A DNA stretch of 64,000 bases from UBA2241 sp963777895. Lineage in GTDB: Bacteria; Actinomycetota; Thermoleophilia; UBA2241. The position numbers and the translations under genes are program-made. How positions within the stretch are numbered: position 1 is the first letter of the stretch; each line of letters begins with the position of its first letter. Positions 10,547-19,137 of this stretch are shown here, one piece after another. Location of the stretch: NCBI GenBank assembly GCA_963777895.1, contig CAVZSF010000005.1, positions 62,001 to 126,000 on the forward strand, given 5' to 3'. The notes under the pieces were generated by a model. It was not told the DNA's origin. It did no database searches and saw only the letters and a list, made by a program, of their open reading frames with translations.

Positions 10547-11469
10547 GAGGTCTCCTTGTCGGGGACCGGCTCGGGGACGCCGGGGCAACTGAAGTCGCCC
10601 CATCCCGCGAGCCGCGTCCCGGCCGCGAAGGCGGACTCGCAGAAGGCGAGCAAGGCGCCTTCGGGATCGGCGGCGGCGCGCACGTCGTCGTAGTCCAGGA
10701 CGAACTCGCCCAGTCCCGGGTCCCAGCGGGCGGCCGACGGCTGCACCGCCGCCCCATCGATGCCGGCCGGCGCCGGGTGTGTGTAGGCGAAGTACGCCGG
10801 CCGCGGATACGCGTCGCTGCCGGGCCACCATCCGGCGATGCTCTGCGTTTCGTTGTGCATGTTCCGCATGATGTAGCCCTCGTCCGTCCCGACCGGGCAG
10901 GCCTCGCCGCCGTACCGCGCGTCGCGCAGGTCGAAGCTGCCCCACATGAACCCGACGGGCTGCGTCTTGCCGGTGAAGCGGCTGTGGTGGACCTGAAGGA
11001 CCCGATAGCTGCTCAGCAGGGCCTGCCACCACGCCTCGACCAGCTTCCTGTCGTACGGCCGCGGTTCCATGTCGTTCGGGAAGGGGATCGGGTCCGGGAC
11101 CTCCTGCGGCACCGGGTTCACGCGGTGGCCGACGCCCACGGCGTCGAGCGCCGCACCGAGTGAAGCAGCCCATGCGGCTACGGACCCGGGGCCCAGGGCG
11201 AATCCGGCCTTGCGGCCGTTCGACGCCGTGACGTGGATCTCGTGCGCCGCGAAGTCGGCGTCGACCGTGAACTCGAGGCGCTCCCAGGGGATCGCCCCGG
11301 TCGTCAGGCCGCGCGCCGTGGGCTGCAGGACGACGTTGGCCCACTGTGGCTCGAACGGCTTGAGGAGCGTCAGCTTCCCGACCGCCTGGATGCCGCGATG
11401 GAGCAGTCTGAGGGTCGGAGCGAACGCGTCGTAGGGGAGCTCCGGCCAGAGATCGTTGGATCGGGCCAT
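10543..11469 (-). CDS. DUF5996 family protein
   Basis: A protein of about 308 residues without signal peptide or membrane helices. It matches the DUF5996 family: LWPELPYDAFAPTLRLLHRG at the start, WANVVLQPTARGLTTG, a central block with LLSSYRVLQVHHSRFTGKTQPV and FMWGSFDLRDARYGGE, and a late FAYTHPAPAGIDGAAVQPSA. The function of the family is unknown. I prefer the ATG at 11469 (MARSNDLWPELP) with aaaggtgatgg in front; an alternative ATG at 11493 would add eight residues (MHPMKGDG). It is followed, with overlapping start and stop, by the UBP zinc-finger gene, so the two probably work together. Nothing in the sequence suggests a substrate. Confidence 0.85.
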   Translation of the reverse strand: MARSNDLWPELPYDAFAPTLRLLHRGIQAVGKLTLLKPFEPQWANVVLQPTARGLTTGAIPWERLEFTVDADFAAHEIHVTASNGRKAGFALGPGSVAAWAASLGAALDAVGVGHRVNPVPQEVPDPIPFPNDMEPRPYDRKLVEAWWQALLSSYRVLQVHHSRFTGKTQPVGFMWGSFDLRDARYGGEACPVGTDEGYIMRNMHNETQSIAGWWPGSDAYPRPAYFAYTHPAPAGIDGAAVQPSAARWDPGLGEFVLDYDDVRAAADPEGALLAFCESAFAAGTRLAGWGDFSCPGVPEPVPDKETS

Positions 11470-11589
11470 GCCATCACCTTTCATCGGGTGCATGGCCTTC
11501 GTCCTTTCCGGTGGGGCCGGTCCGGAAACCGGGGTGCGAGCGAGACATCGAGCGCCCGCGCCGTCGCACGGATGCGGGCGCAGCGCCGG

Positions 11590-12812
11590 TCAGATCTGCC
11601 AGCGCTCTCCGATCAGGACGGGCACCTCGGCGCGGTCCGCGGTGACGCCCAGCACGTCCACGTCGGGGCCGCCGATCATCACGTCCTGATGGACGCGCGA
11701 CATGTTCACGCCGCGCGCGATGCGGTCCTCGTCCGCCGCCGGCAGGGCGTCGCCGAGCGTCTCCCAGCAGGCTCACGCCCCAGGCGATGTGGCAGGCGGC
11801 GTTCTCGTCGAGCAGCGTGTCCTTGAAGATGCGCCCCAGCCGTCCGATGCGCGACGAGGCATCGACCAGCGAGACCTCGCCCAGGCGGCGGGCCCCGGCG
11901 TCGACCGCCATCTGGGCGCGGACGGCCTCGACGCCGGTCCGCGCCTGCACGTCGACGATCTGGCCCGCCTCGAGGCGCACGACGAGGCCGTCGACCAGGA
12001 CGCCGTTCACGAGCACGGGCTTCGTCGTCGCGGCTGTGCCTTCCACCCCCCGCCAGTCGGGCGTGGTGAAGATCTCTTCGGTGGGGAGGTTGGGGCAGAA
12101 GCGGACGCCCTCGGGCGTCTTTGCCCAGCCGGCCATCCAGCGCGAGTCATGGTGCAGCGGCACGAGGAGATCGGTGCCCGGGCCGCGGAAGCGGAGGGCG
12201 CGTGAAGGCGGCGGCGTCGAGCCGGGCGGCCCGGGTGGCCAGCTCGTCGAGCCTGGTCTCCCAGGCCGCCAGCGGGTCGGGCTCGTCCAGCCGCATCACG
12301 CGCCGCAGGTCCCGCCAGAGCGGCCCCATGTCCGGATCGCCGTACGCGCGCTGCGCCCATCCGGGGACGGGGCAGGCCACCACCGTCCAGCTCAGCCCGG
12401 ATTCCTCGATGCGGAAGGACTGGTCGTACCAGTTCGCCCACCAGGCGCTGACACGGTCTGCGGTCGCCCCCGCATAGGAGTCGTCCTCGTTGTCGCCGGT
12501 CACGCCGATCGTCGCCCAGCGCTCCTCGATGGCGGCGTCGAAGGCGGCCTTCGCCCACGGCTCGATCCGTTCGGCAAGCGCGTCGGTCTTCGCCAGGGCG
12601 AGCTGGGCGCGGACGATGCGCTTGTCGCGGTAGTAGATGTAGGCCGCTCCGGCGCCCTGCGCGTAGGCACGCTCGGCCAGGGCGCGCAGCAGGGGCGCAT
12701 GCTCGACGAGCCCCTGCGCCAGGACGTTCTGGCCGGGCTGTACGTTGGCGCCGACGCGCAGGATGACGTCGGCGTAGGCCTCGAGCTCGGCACGCGGGAT
12801 CGGATCGGTCAC
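11590..12812 (-). CDS. M29-family metallo-aminopeptidase (two frame interruptions)
   Basis: M29 aminopeptidases (AmpS/AmpT type) are dimeric two-metal exopeptidases that release N-terminal amino acids in the cytoplasm. The N-terminal half (LEAYADVILRVGANVQPGQN, AYIYYRDKRIVRAQLA) and all metal ligands are present: Glu in NLPTEEIFTTPD, Glu in LGEVSLVD, His in NAACHIAWG, and the HQD in VHQDVMIGGPDVDV near the end. The frame changes near 12200 (before LLVPLHHDSRWMAG) and near 11770 (after IAWGVSLL); the rebuilt protein is about 408 residues, the normal length. The C-terminus reads VLIGERWQI with stop at 11590-11592. The GTG at 12812 is preceded by aaggagggg. It lies alone between DUF5996 and the secreted protease. 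Confidence 0.9.
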
Positions 12813-12970
12813 GGCCCCTCCTTGGGTACCCGGAAAGCATGTCCTACCGGCGTCGGACGACGCAAGCCGGAGGAGGGAGGAGTCGCCTCCCTGTGCGTCA
12901 CCGCCGGGCACGACCGACGTGAGGCCCACTCCGTCCCGGGAGGGGCGGGCGGGGGAGGTCGGTCGGGGAT

Positions 12971-13016
12971 GAGGCGGCGGGGCGGGCGCGGCAGGCCGCG
13001 CCCGCCCCGCCGCCTC
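12971..13016 (-). terminator. Perfect 22-bp hairpin behind the protease gene
   Basis: Bases 12971-12992 and 12995-13016 are exact inverted complements with a two-base centre, overlapping the stop of the papain-like protease (13015-13017). The stem is almost all G and C. There is no T run on either strand, so it is a terminator-like or mRNA-protecting hairpin rather than a textbook intrinsic terminator. Confidence 0.7.
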
Positions 13017-15002
13017 ACCTCACCGTAAACCTGTTGCGTCCCGGGATCTCCTGGACGTTGCCGGCCGGGTCGGTCGCGTACACGTAGAAGCGGTACGTGC
13101 GCCGCGGCAGCAGGCAGCGGAAGCTCACCGTCTGGAGCGCAGTGTTGGTCGGGCGCGAGCCAAGGCGCAGCACCTTCTTCGTCGCGCCGCCCAGCGTCTT
13201 GACGCGGATCGTCACAACGGCCGTCCTGGCCGCGGTGGGGAGGTCGTTCACCCGGTACCGAAGGGTCGCATAGGCGTAGCGACGCACACTTGCGGAGCGC
13301 GGCGCCTTGGTGACGGGCCGCTGTGTGTCGATCTTGACGGTCACCGTATGGAAGGCCTCGGTCGTGGCCTGCGTGTCCGTCGAGCGGTAGGCGATCAGGT
13401 GCAGGCCGTCGTTGCCGCCGCCGGCCGGCGCGTCGACCGTGTACGAGGTCCCCGGCTGCCAGGTCTGGCCGCCGTCGAGGCTGTACTCGGTCGTCGCCAC
13501 GCCGGCCGGCGCCGTGCCGGTGAACGTGAGGGTCACGGGCGCGTTGTGCCAGCGTGTGTCCGCTCCGTCGACGCTGGTGTGCGGTCCGTTCACGCCGCCC
13601 GTGAACGCCTTGAGGCAGACGTTGGTGTGGGCGTAGGCCGTCGAGATGCTGACGACGTCGATCCAGGTACCGCCCGTGTCGCTGACGTAGCTCTGCCGCG
13701 GGCCCGCGGTGGCGGCGCTGCTGTAGTCCGGCCAGCGGTTCTCGAGGGCGATCTTCGGCCACGCGTAGCTGCCGCTGTCGGGCACCGTCAGCCGCACGGC
13801 GACGAAGAAGGGCGATCCTTGCGTGACCAGGTAGGGGGCGGCGAACCGGATCGTGTGATAGCCCATCCGCTCGATCGTCCCGGAGCCGACGCTCGTCAGG
13901 TCGTCCAGCGATGGCCCGGCGTAGACCCGGTAGGTGGCCTGGGGTCCCAACGTCCAGAAGCCCACCGCCGTCAGGTCGTCGCTCGCGGTGGCCACGAAGC
14001 GGTCGGCGAACCAGTCGGTCTCGTTGCCGCGCGTCGGGACCATGTAGGCCACGTAGCCGAGCGGATCGCGCTGATAGACGCGGTTGAAGTTGCCCGGTGG
14101 CTCAGCGGCCCTGAAGACGGCCGTGGTGTCGTCCGTGCCCGCGATCGTGTCGTAGTAGGAGAGCCAGAAGTAGCCTCCGTCGCCCCAGTTCGTGCCATAG
14201 CTGTTCTTCACCAGGAAGGCGCCGTCGCCGGCCGGCTTGGTCCGGTCGCCGACCGCGGGGTCGAGGAAGTTCGACGCAGGGTACTTGTCGTCCCAGCCAA
14301 CCACGAGGACGCCGTGGTTGGGAGGCCGCGTCCCGTTGTAGTGGTAAGAGTTGGTGCCGGGAGTCCAGTAGGGCGAGGCTTCCTTGAAATAGAACGAGAG
14401 GTAGACGCCCCCCAGTTCGTGAGCGCGTACTTGATGTCGTCGTTGTCCGCGGGCGAGGTGCGGGCGGGCAGGAAGTCGACCTCCTGGACGTGCTTCTGCA
14501 CAGCCAAGGTCGACGGCGCGGGATGGGCGCCGTCGTCGGCCTTGTCGTACCCGTCCTGTTGCTCGGTGAACGGTCCCGACCAGCGGGCGAGGTAGGCAGT
14601 CGCCATCAGCGAGTTGCCGCCGTCGTAGCCGGCGTTGTCGAACCCGCTGTACCAGAGCAGGTTGTCCTCGCTGAAGTCCCACGTCTCGCCGGGCAGAAGG
14701 TTGGACTCGAGCGAGCCGATAGCCGCGAACGCCCAACACGTGCCGTAGGGGCTCTGATCCTTGACCGGGGAGACCTTTCCCTTGTCGCGCAGGTCGTAGG
14801 AGGGCGGATAGGCGTAGACGAGGGATGGGCTCTGCGCGCTGACGGCCGAGGCCGGGGCGGCCGCGCCGGGGGCGGCCGGCGCCGGGCGGATGCCCGCAGG
14901 CGCGCCGGCCGCGGTCGCCGCGGCTGCGCTCGCCAGCGAGGCGGCCAGCGCGCACGCCAGGATCGCGAGGACGGCGGTGACGCGGCGCGAGGAGCTGGTC
15001 AT
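13015..15002 (-). CDS. Secreted papain-family (C1) cysteine protease with Ig-like C-terminal domains (one frame interruption)
   Basis: An exported protease of about 662 residues. A basic start and hydrophobic stretch (VTAVLAILACALAASLASA) form a signal peptide. The C1A fold follows: YPPSYDLRDKGKVSPVKDQ, catalytic Cys in SPYGTCWAFAAIGSLE, catalytic His in NHGVLVVGWDD, and Asn in LVKNSYGTNWGDGGYFW. Behind it lie a lectin-like region (residues ~260-400), an OmpL47/Ig-like domain (WHNAPVTLTFTGTAPAGVA, EYSLDGGQTWQPG) and a C-terminal beta-sandwich. There is no propeptide inhibitor motif. The frame slips near 14405 in a G/C run (ALTNWG then GVYLSFYF). The ATG at 15002 places the signal peptide correctly; 15020 is an alternative. 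Similar Ig-like modules occur in the proteins at 20.5 and 51.5 kb. The DoxX gene is divergent. Confidence 0.9.
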
Positions 15003-15035
15003 CAGGCTGTGGACCCCCAAGAGGACTGGTTTGAC

Positions 15036-15055
15036 CCGAGTTATACAGGACTCGG
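15036..15055 (-). promoter_or_regulatory. Candidate -10 element inside an inverted repeat, upstream of the protease gene
   Basis: On the minus strand TATAAC (15045-15040) is a good -10 hexamer about 35 bases ahead of the protease ATG. It is flanked by CCGAGT (15036-15041) and ACTCGG (15050-15055), an exact 6-base inverted repeat, as expected if a dimeric repressor covered the -10. No clear -35 hexamer was found. Confidence 0.35.
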
Positions 15056-15175
15056 CAGCGGTGCGCAGCGGCCTTAGACAGAAACACCGTCCCGGATGGC
15101 AACGGGGCGGCGTTTGTCACCCGTTTCGGGGGGCACATCGAGCGTGTGGCATCGATTCGCAAGGAGGTCGCGCGC

Positions 15176-15829
15176 ATGGCAACGACTCGCGCCGGCACCT
15201 ATGACGACGACCGCGGCGGGGGCACCCGCTACATCCCGGAAGGCCGCGTCGCGGCTTGGCTCTACGGGTCCACCGCCGCAGCCTGGATCTGGTTGGTCGT
15301 CCGTCTTTATCTTGGGTACGAGTGGATCAACGCGGGATGGCCGAAGCTGTTCGGCTCGGAGCGTTCCGCCTGGACCGGCAACGGCTCGGCCGTGAAAGGC
15401 TACCTGGAGTATGCCTCGAGCCAACTGAGCAAGGGCGACCACCCGGCGGTGGCCTACGGCTGGTACAAGTCTTTCCTGGACTGGGTGGTCAGCAGCGGCG
15501 CCTATCACTCGGTCGCCTGGATCGTCGCGGTCGGTGAGGTGGCCGTCGGCATCCTGCTCATCCTCGGCGCCTTCACCGGCATCGCCGCGTTCTTCGGCGT
15601 CGTCATGAACTTCAACTACATGTTCGCGGGCTCGGCAGGTGTGAACCCGCTGTTCGCCATCCTCGGCATCTTCCTGGTACTGGCCTGGCGGAACGCCGGC
15701 TACTTCGGCCTCGACCGCTGGCTGCTGCCGCTGCTCGGCACGCCGACGCAGCCCGGCACGCTCTTCCGGGGGCAGCCCGAAGCAAGGCCAGAACACCCCG
15801 ACGAGGAGGCCGGCAAGCGCGTGGCCTAG
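15176..15829 (+). CDS. DoxX family membrane protein
   Basis: A 217-residue inner-membrane protein of the DoxX family, relatives of the thiosulfate:quinone oxidoreductase small subunit and of stress-related membrane proteins. Four hydrophobic helices can be seen near residues 33-52, 110-130, 135-155 and 160-178. The first carries WLVVRLYLGYEWINAGWPKLF, the family hallmark (a charged R-L-x-x-G-x-x-W and pairing Lys). An insert of about 40 residues (ERSAWTGNGSAVKGYLEYAS) between helices 1 and 2 is typical of the longer DoxX subfamily. The acidic C-terminal tail is cytoplasmic. The ATG at 15176 has aaggagg eight bases upstream. It is divergent from the protease gene and ends in a minisatellite. 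Whether it acts on thiosulfate or quinone cannot be said. Confidence 0.88.
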   Translation: MATTRAGTYDDDRGGGTRYIPEGRVAAWLYGSTAAAWIWLVVRLYLGYEWINAGWPKLFGSERSAWTGNGSAVKGYLEYASSQLSKGDHPAVAYGWYKSFLDWVVSSGAYHSVAWIVAVGEVAVGILLILGAFTGIAAFFGVVMNFNYMFAGSAGVNPLFAILGIFLVLAWRNAGYFGLDRWLLPLLGTPTQPGTLFRGQPEARPEHPDEEAGKRVA

Positions 15830-15890
15830 GCCGCGTGGTAACGGCGTCCTCTTGTGGGGCGGTGCGGGCGGGGCGAAGGCCCCTCCCGCG

Positions 15891-16031
15891 CCGCCCCCGC
15901 GCTTCCGCCGCCCCCGCGCTTCCGCCGCCCCTGCGCTTCCGCCGCCCTCGCGCTTCCGCCGCCCCCGCGCGTCGGCTGCCCCCGCGCTTCAGCTGCCCTC
16001 GCGCTTCCGCCGCCCCCGCGTGTCAGCCGCC
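15891..16031. repeat. 17-bp minisatellite in a convergent spacer
   Basis: Seven full 17-base units of gcttccgccgcccccgc and close variants run head to tail from 15901 to 16019, with partial units on both sides. The array fills the space between the convergent DoxX and HAD genes and reaches over the HAD stop codon. The unit has no dyad symmetry and there are no spacers, so it is not a CRISPR array. Slippage at such an array may vary between strains. Confidence 0.9.
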
Positions 16032-16766
16032 AGCCTTGTCGCCGGCCTCGGTCGTGGCCACCGCCCCGCCTTCGCGGCGGAGCGCCGGCGCCACGTCGGC
16101 GAGGTCGTCGCGCAGCAGGCGCTCGACGAGCTCGCGGACGCCGGCGCCGTTGTCGGCCGCCGTCACCAGATCGGCCCGCTCCTTCAAGGCGGGCAGAGCG
16201 TTGGCCACCGCGACCGAGCACCCGCTGACACTCAGGAAGGCTTGGTCGTTCTCGGCATCGCCGATCGCGACCACGTCGAGGGGTGACAGTCGCAGGTCGC
16301 TCAGCGCCGCCCTCAGGCCGCTCGCTTTGTCCACGCCGGCCGGAAGGATCATGACGGCGTCCTTGTTGAACGCGATTGCGAGCTCGAGGCCGAGCGTTCG
16401 TATGACCTCGTGCACCGCGGTCTCGTGTGGGCGCAAGGTGGCGACGACGGCGCGGCCGACGGACAGGGGTTCGACCTGGCGTCGCCTCAAGGCGTCCACG
16501 AAGCGCTCGTCGGCCGCGCTGGTGAGCAGGCGCTCCGCGCCGCTCGCGGGGTCGTACAGCACGGCGCCGTTCTCGGCTACCACGCGGTCGAACACGTCGA
16601 GCCGAGGGAAGGCGGCGCGCAGGTCCTCGAGCCGTCGCCCCGTGACGACGATGAGGCGGCGGCCCGAGGCGCGCAGGCGCTCGAGGGCGGCGACCGTATC
16701 GTCGTCGACTGAGCCGTCGGTGGCGAGCGTGCCGTCATAGTCGGTGGCGAGGGCGACGAAGCGCAT
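16023..16766 (-). CDS. HAD-superfamily phosphatase (Cof-like subfamily IIB)
   Basis: A 247-residue cytoplasmic hydrolase with all four HAD motifs: ATDYDGTLATDG (nucleophile Asp9, acid/base Asp11), LIVVTGRR (motif II Thr), a conserved Lys in the DKASGL region, and VVAIGDAENDQAFL (motif IV). The cap between motifs II and III is of the Cof/sucrose-phosphatase type, so a sugar phosphate or phosphoglycolate is a likely substrate, but this is not resolvable here. The C-terminal 20 residues are low complexity and run into the minisatellite, so the natural end could be strain variable. The ATG at 16766 is 70 bases behind the nucleotidyltransferase gene on the same strand, so they may form a pair. Confidence 0.87.
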   Translation of the reverse strand: MRFVALATDYDGTLATDGSVDDDTVAALERLRASGRRLIVVTGRRLEDLRAAFPRLDVFDRVVAENGAVLYDPASGAERLLTSAADERFVDALRRRQVEPLSVGRAVVATLRPHETAVHEVIRTLGLELAIAFNKDAVMILPAGVDKASGLRAALSDLRLSPLDVVAIGDAENDQAFLSVSGCSVAVANALPALKERADLVTAADNGAGVRELVERLLRDDLADVAPALRREGGAVATTEAGDKAGG

Positions 16767-16838
16767 GGACGGGAATGTGCCACCGGCGCGCGGGTCGGCG
16801 AAACGGCGGTCGACGGCCTGCCAGGAGCGTCTGGTGGG

Positions 16839-17654
16839 CTACAGGTCGTCCTCGCCCTGTTCCTCGACGACGTTGTGCCAGGCGCGCCGCTCGCCGACGC
16901 GGGCGCGCAGGCGCCAGCCGAGCGACTTGGGCGCCGCCTCGAGCGCCTCATGGAGGCGCTCGAGGCGGCGCCCGATCCTCGCCCGCTCTGCCTCATCGAG
17001 GCCGAACTCGCGGACGGCGACGGCACAGCGCGCCAGGCTGCGCTCCACGTCGTGATACAGGCCCCAGTCCGTCGCGCAGCGCCGCGCGATCGACGTGGCG
17101 CTGATCTCGCCTGAGGGCTCGTCCTCGCCGACCTCCACGTCCTTCAGCAGCGTCAGTATGTCGCGCAGGTCCTTCTCTCCGGGCTTGAAGACCTGGAGCT
17201 TCGTGAGCAGCGTGTCCGTAAGCGAGAGCGTGTACGGATCGAACGCGAGTCTGTCGCCGAGCGCGATCTCGTGGTCCATCTTGAACGAGTCGAGGAAGAC
17301 GTCGACGTGGTCGTCGTCGTGGAGACAGGCGGCGGTGCCACAGTGCCGGCAGGGCCGGTGGAACTGCAGCTGCCGGCCCCGCGTGGCTTGCTCGACGTGG
17401 ACGTTCTCCTCGTAACCGAGCTCGCGGAAGAGCGCGGTGAGCTGCTTGCGCTCGCTGCGGCGGCCGGCGACGTCGATGTCGCTGTAATCGCGCTCGCAGA
17501 ACTCAGGCGCGGCGCAATGCCGGCGCACCGCGAGGCCGCCGAGCAGGCGCAGGGTCTGGCCGCGGGCTCGCGCTTCGTCGACCAGCGAGCGCGCCTCGGC
17601 GGCCATGTCGCGCTGCGCCGCGTGGCGCACGTCGATGCTGATGGGCGAGTCCAT
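16839..17654 (-). CDS. Nucleotidyltransferase-fold protein
   Basis: A protein of 271 residues. Near residues 38-65, LRLLGGLAVRRHC followed by RDYSDIDVAGRR is the GG(x)9-13 D-x-D signature of the Pol-beta-like nucleotidyltransferase fold, as in AbiEii/MNT and aminoglycoside-adenylyltransferase relatives. A third acidic site, DDHVDVFLDSFKM, follows. Between them lies a Cys/His cluster (HRPCRHCGTAACLHDD) that could bind zinc. The second half is helical (LTDTLLTKLQVFKPGEKDLRDI), as in substrate-binding halves of the family. No toxin or antitoxin partner is adjacent, so a toxin-antitoxin role is not supported. The ATG at 17654 is chosen as the only start ahead of the conserved fold. Substrate unknown. 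Confidence 0.7.
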   Translation of the reverse strand: MDSPISIDVRHAAQRDMAAEARSLVDEARARGQTLRLLGGLAVRRHCAAPEFCERDYSDIDVAGRRSERKQLTALFRELGYEENVHVEQATRGRQLQFHRPCRHCGTAACLHDDDHVDVFLDSFKMDHEIALGDRLAFDPYTLSLTDTLLTKLQVFKPGEKDLRDILTLLKDVEVGEDEPSGEISATSIARRCATDWGLYHDVERSLARCAVAVREFGLDEAERARIGRRLERLHEALEAAPKSLGWRLRARVGERRAWHNVVEEQGEDDL

Positions 17655-17734
17655 TACGTGAGTCTCGCCCGGTCGCAGCCGGCCAGAAACCTCATCCCCG
17701 GTAGGGGTGGGTGGTGGATCGGCGGACGCGGCCC

Positions 17735-18943
17735 TCAGACTGGCAGCGGTGCGCCGGCAGGCGCCTCGGCAGGCACGGGCGGCGCCGGAGGCGCCGCCTC
17801 CGTCGGCCGCTTCGGCGCCTTCATCCCGAAGAGGAAGCGCACCGGCCGCCAGTGTCGCACCAGGACCTCGTACAGGCCCAGCGTCAGGCCGAACGACACC
17901 AGCGCGACGACCGCGAACTTGAGCCCCGACGGCCAGTCCCAGCCGCACACGACGTAGGCGACGCCGATGATCACGGTCTGGTGCAGGATGTAGAACGGGT
18001 AGGCGGCCTCGGTCGCGTACCGCCACGCGGGCCCGCCGTGCCGCAGGTAGCGATGCCCCAGCCCGAGCAGGCCGAGGATCATGCCCCACACGCCGATCTC
18101 GTAGATGTACTTGACGCCGATGTACACGGCGTTGCCCAGCTCGTAGCCCCAGCCTCCCGCACGGGGTTCGGCCCAGATGTAGCCGACGCTCGCCACGAGG
18201 CCGACGGCGAGCAGCCAGGCCCAGTCGCGGTCGATCACGCGCCCGATGCGTTCGTCGGCGAGCAGCATGAAACCGAGGATGACGATGATGAAGAAACCGA
18301 TCTCCGGCTGCCCGCTCAAGTCGTCGTCCTTCTCGAGCCACGGGAGGACGAGGATCAGCGCCGGCACGAGGAGGAGCAGCCCGGGCACCTGCGAGAGGCG
18401 TCCGAGGCCGCGTTCGACGGCCCTGCCGCTCGCGCGGTGCTTCAACCAGACGAAGATCGGCAGGCCGACGAGGACGAACACGAAGAGGAAGAGGATGAAC
18501 CAGAGGTGCCCAGGGGTCCAGCCGCCCTGGTAGCCGGTCACCCCGCCGTCCGTCGTGGTCGTCCAGAACTCCGGATAGTAGGACCAGTAGGACGGGTCGC
18601 CCTTGCCGTGCCAGCGGTAGGCGAGCCAGGTCTGGGGCGGCACGATGACGACGAGGCCAAAGATGAACGGCACGAGCAGGCGCTTGAAGCGCTCGCCCGC
18701 GTACTGGCCGGCACTGCGGTAGCGGAAGGCGAGCCAGGTGGCCATGCCGGCCAGCAGGAAGAGCAGGCTCATGTGCCACGGACCGACGAAGTCGATGAAG
18801 CGCTGGGCGACGACGCTCGTCGGGTCGTTCTTGACGTAGAAGTCCTCTTCCCAGTTGAAGACGCGCGCCGTGTGAAACGGGATGAGCAGCAGGACGGCGG
18901 CGATGCGCAGCCAGTCGATGTCGTAGCGACGCTCGAGCTCCAC
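17735..18943 (-). CDS. Acyltransferase family 3 membrane protein
   Basis: Acyltransferase-3 proteins move acyl groups onto sugars, peptidoglycan or other envelope molecules. The 402-residue protein starts with the family signature YDIDWLRIAAVLLLIPFHTARVF (the conserved R-x(10)H). GPWHMSLLFLLAGMATWLA forms the second helix, and eight further helices follow. The ending MKAPKRPTEAAPPAPPVPAE is a proline/alanine-rich cytoplasmic tail. The GTG at 18943 is chosen because gaggggga precedes it; starting at 19060 would add a non-hydrophobic, non-conserved arm that overlaps the intergenic region. It lies on the minus strand, divergent from the polyamine-binding lipoprotein. The acceptor molecule is unknown. 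Confidence 0.88.
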   Translation of the reverse strand: MELERRYDIDWLRIAAVLLLIPFHTARVFNWEEDFYVKNDPTSVVAQRFIDFVGPWHMSLLFLLAGMATWLAFRYRSAGQYAGERFKRLLVPFIFGLVVIVPPQTWLAYRWHGKGDPSYWSYYPEFWTTTTDGGVTGYQGGWTPGHLWFILFLFVFVLVGLPIFVWLKHRASGRAVERGLGRLSQVPGLLLLVPALILVLPWLEKDDDLSGQPEIGFFIIVILGFMLLADERIGRVIDRDWAWLLAVGLVASVGYIWAEPRAGGWGYELGNAVYIGVKYIYEIGVWGMILGLLGLGHRYLRHGGPAWRYATEAAYPFYILHQTVIIGVAYVVCGWDWPSGLKFAVVALVSFGLTLGLYEVLVRHWRPVRFLFGMKAPKRPTEAAPPAPPVPAEAPAGAPLPV

Positions 18944-19041
18944 GGTGATCCCCCTCTGAGCCCACGGTCCCTCGCCGCGATTGTGCTTCCTGGCTCGTGC
19001 GGGGTCAATGGTCGAGAAAGAGCCCTGAGCGGCTCGCCCTG

Positions 19042-19092
19042 CACGTTGACCGGCGCCCACCCGTCATCACGTTGACCGGCGCCCACCCGTCA
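19042..19092. repeat. Two tandem 25-base repeats with one-base spacer
   Basis: cacgttgaccggcgcccacc followed by cgtca occurs at 19042-19066 and again at 19068-19092, exact in all 25 positions. Each copy carries TTGACC, a good -35-like hexamer, in the divergent region ahead of the polyamine-binding protein. The copy nearest the gene could serve as its -35 box. Confidence 0.85.
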
Positions 19093-19100
19093 CGCAGAAT
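19072..19100 (+). promoter_or_regulatory. Candidate sigma70-type promoter of the polyamine-binding protein
   Basis: TTGACC (19072-19077) and CAGAAT (19095-19100) are separated by 17 bases, and the start codon is at 19138. The -35 is the second of two tandem repeats; an upstream copy lies 26 bases away. The -10 matches the consensus in four of six positions. Confidence 0.4.
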
Positions 19101-19137
19101 CCCTGGTCCCAAGGACGACCTGCAGGGAGGTGGGCGT

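Noticed and set aside
15891..16031. CRISPR array
   Set aside because: Units are only 17 bases, contiguous without spacers, and no cas gene is present.
16839..17654. Toxin-antitoxin system based on the nucleotidyltransferase
   Set aside because: There is no HEPN or AbiEi-like partner next to it.
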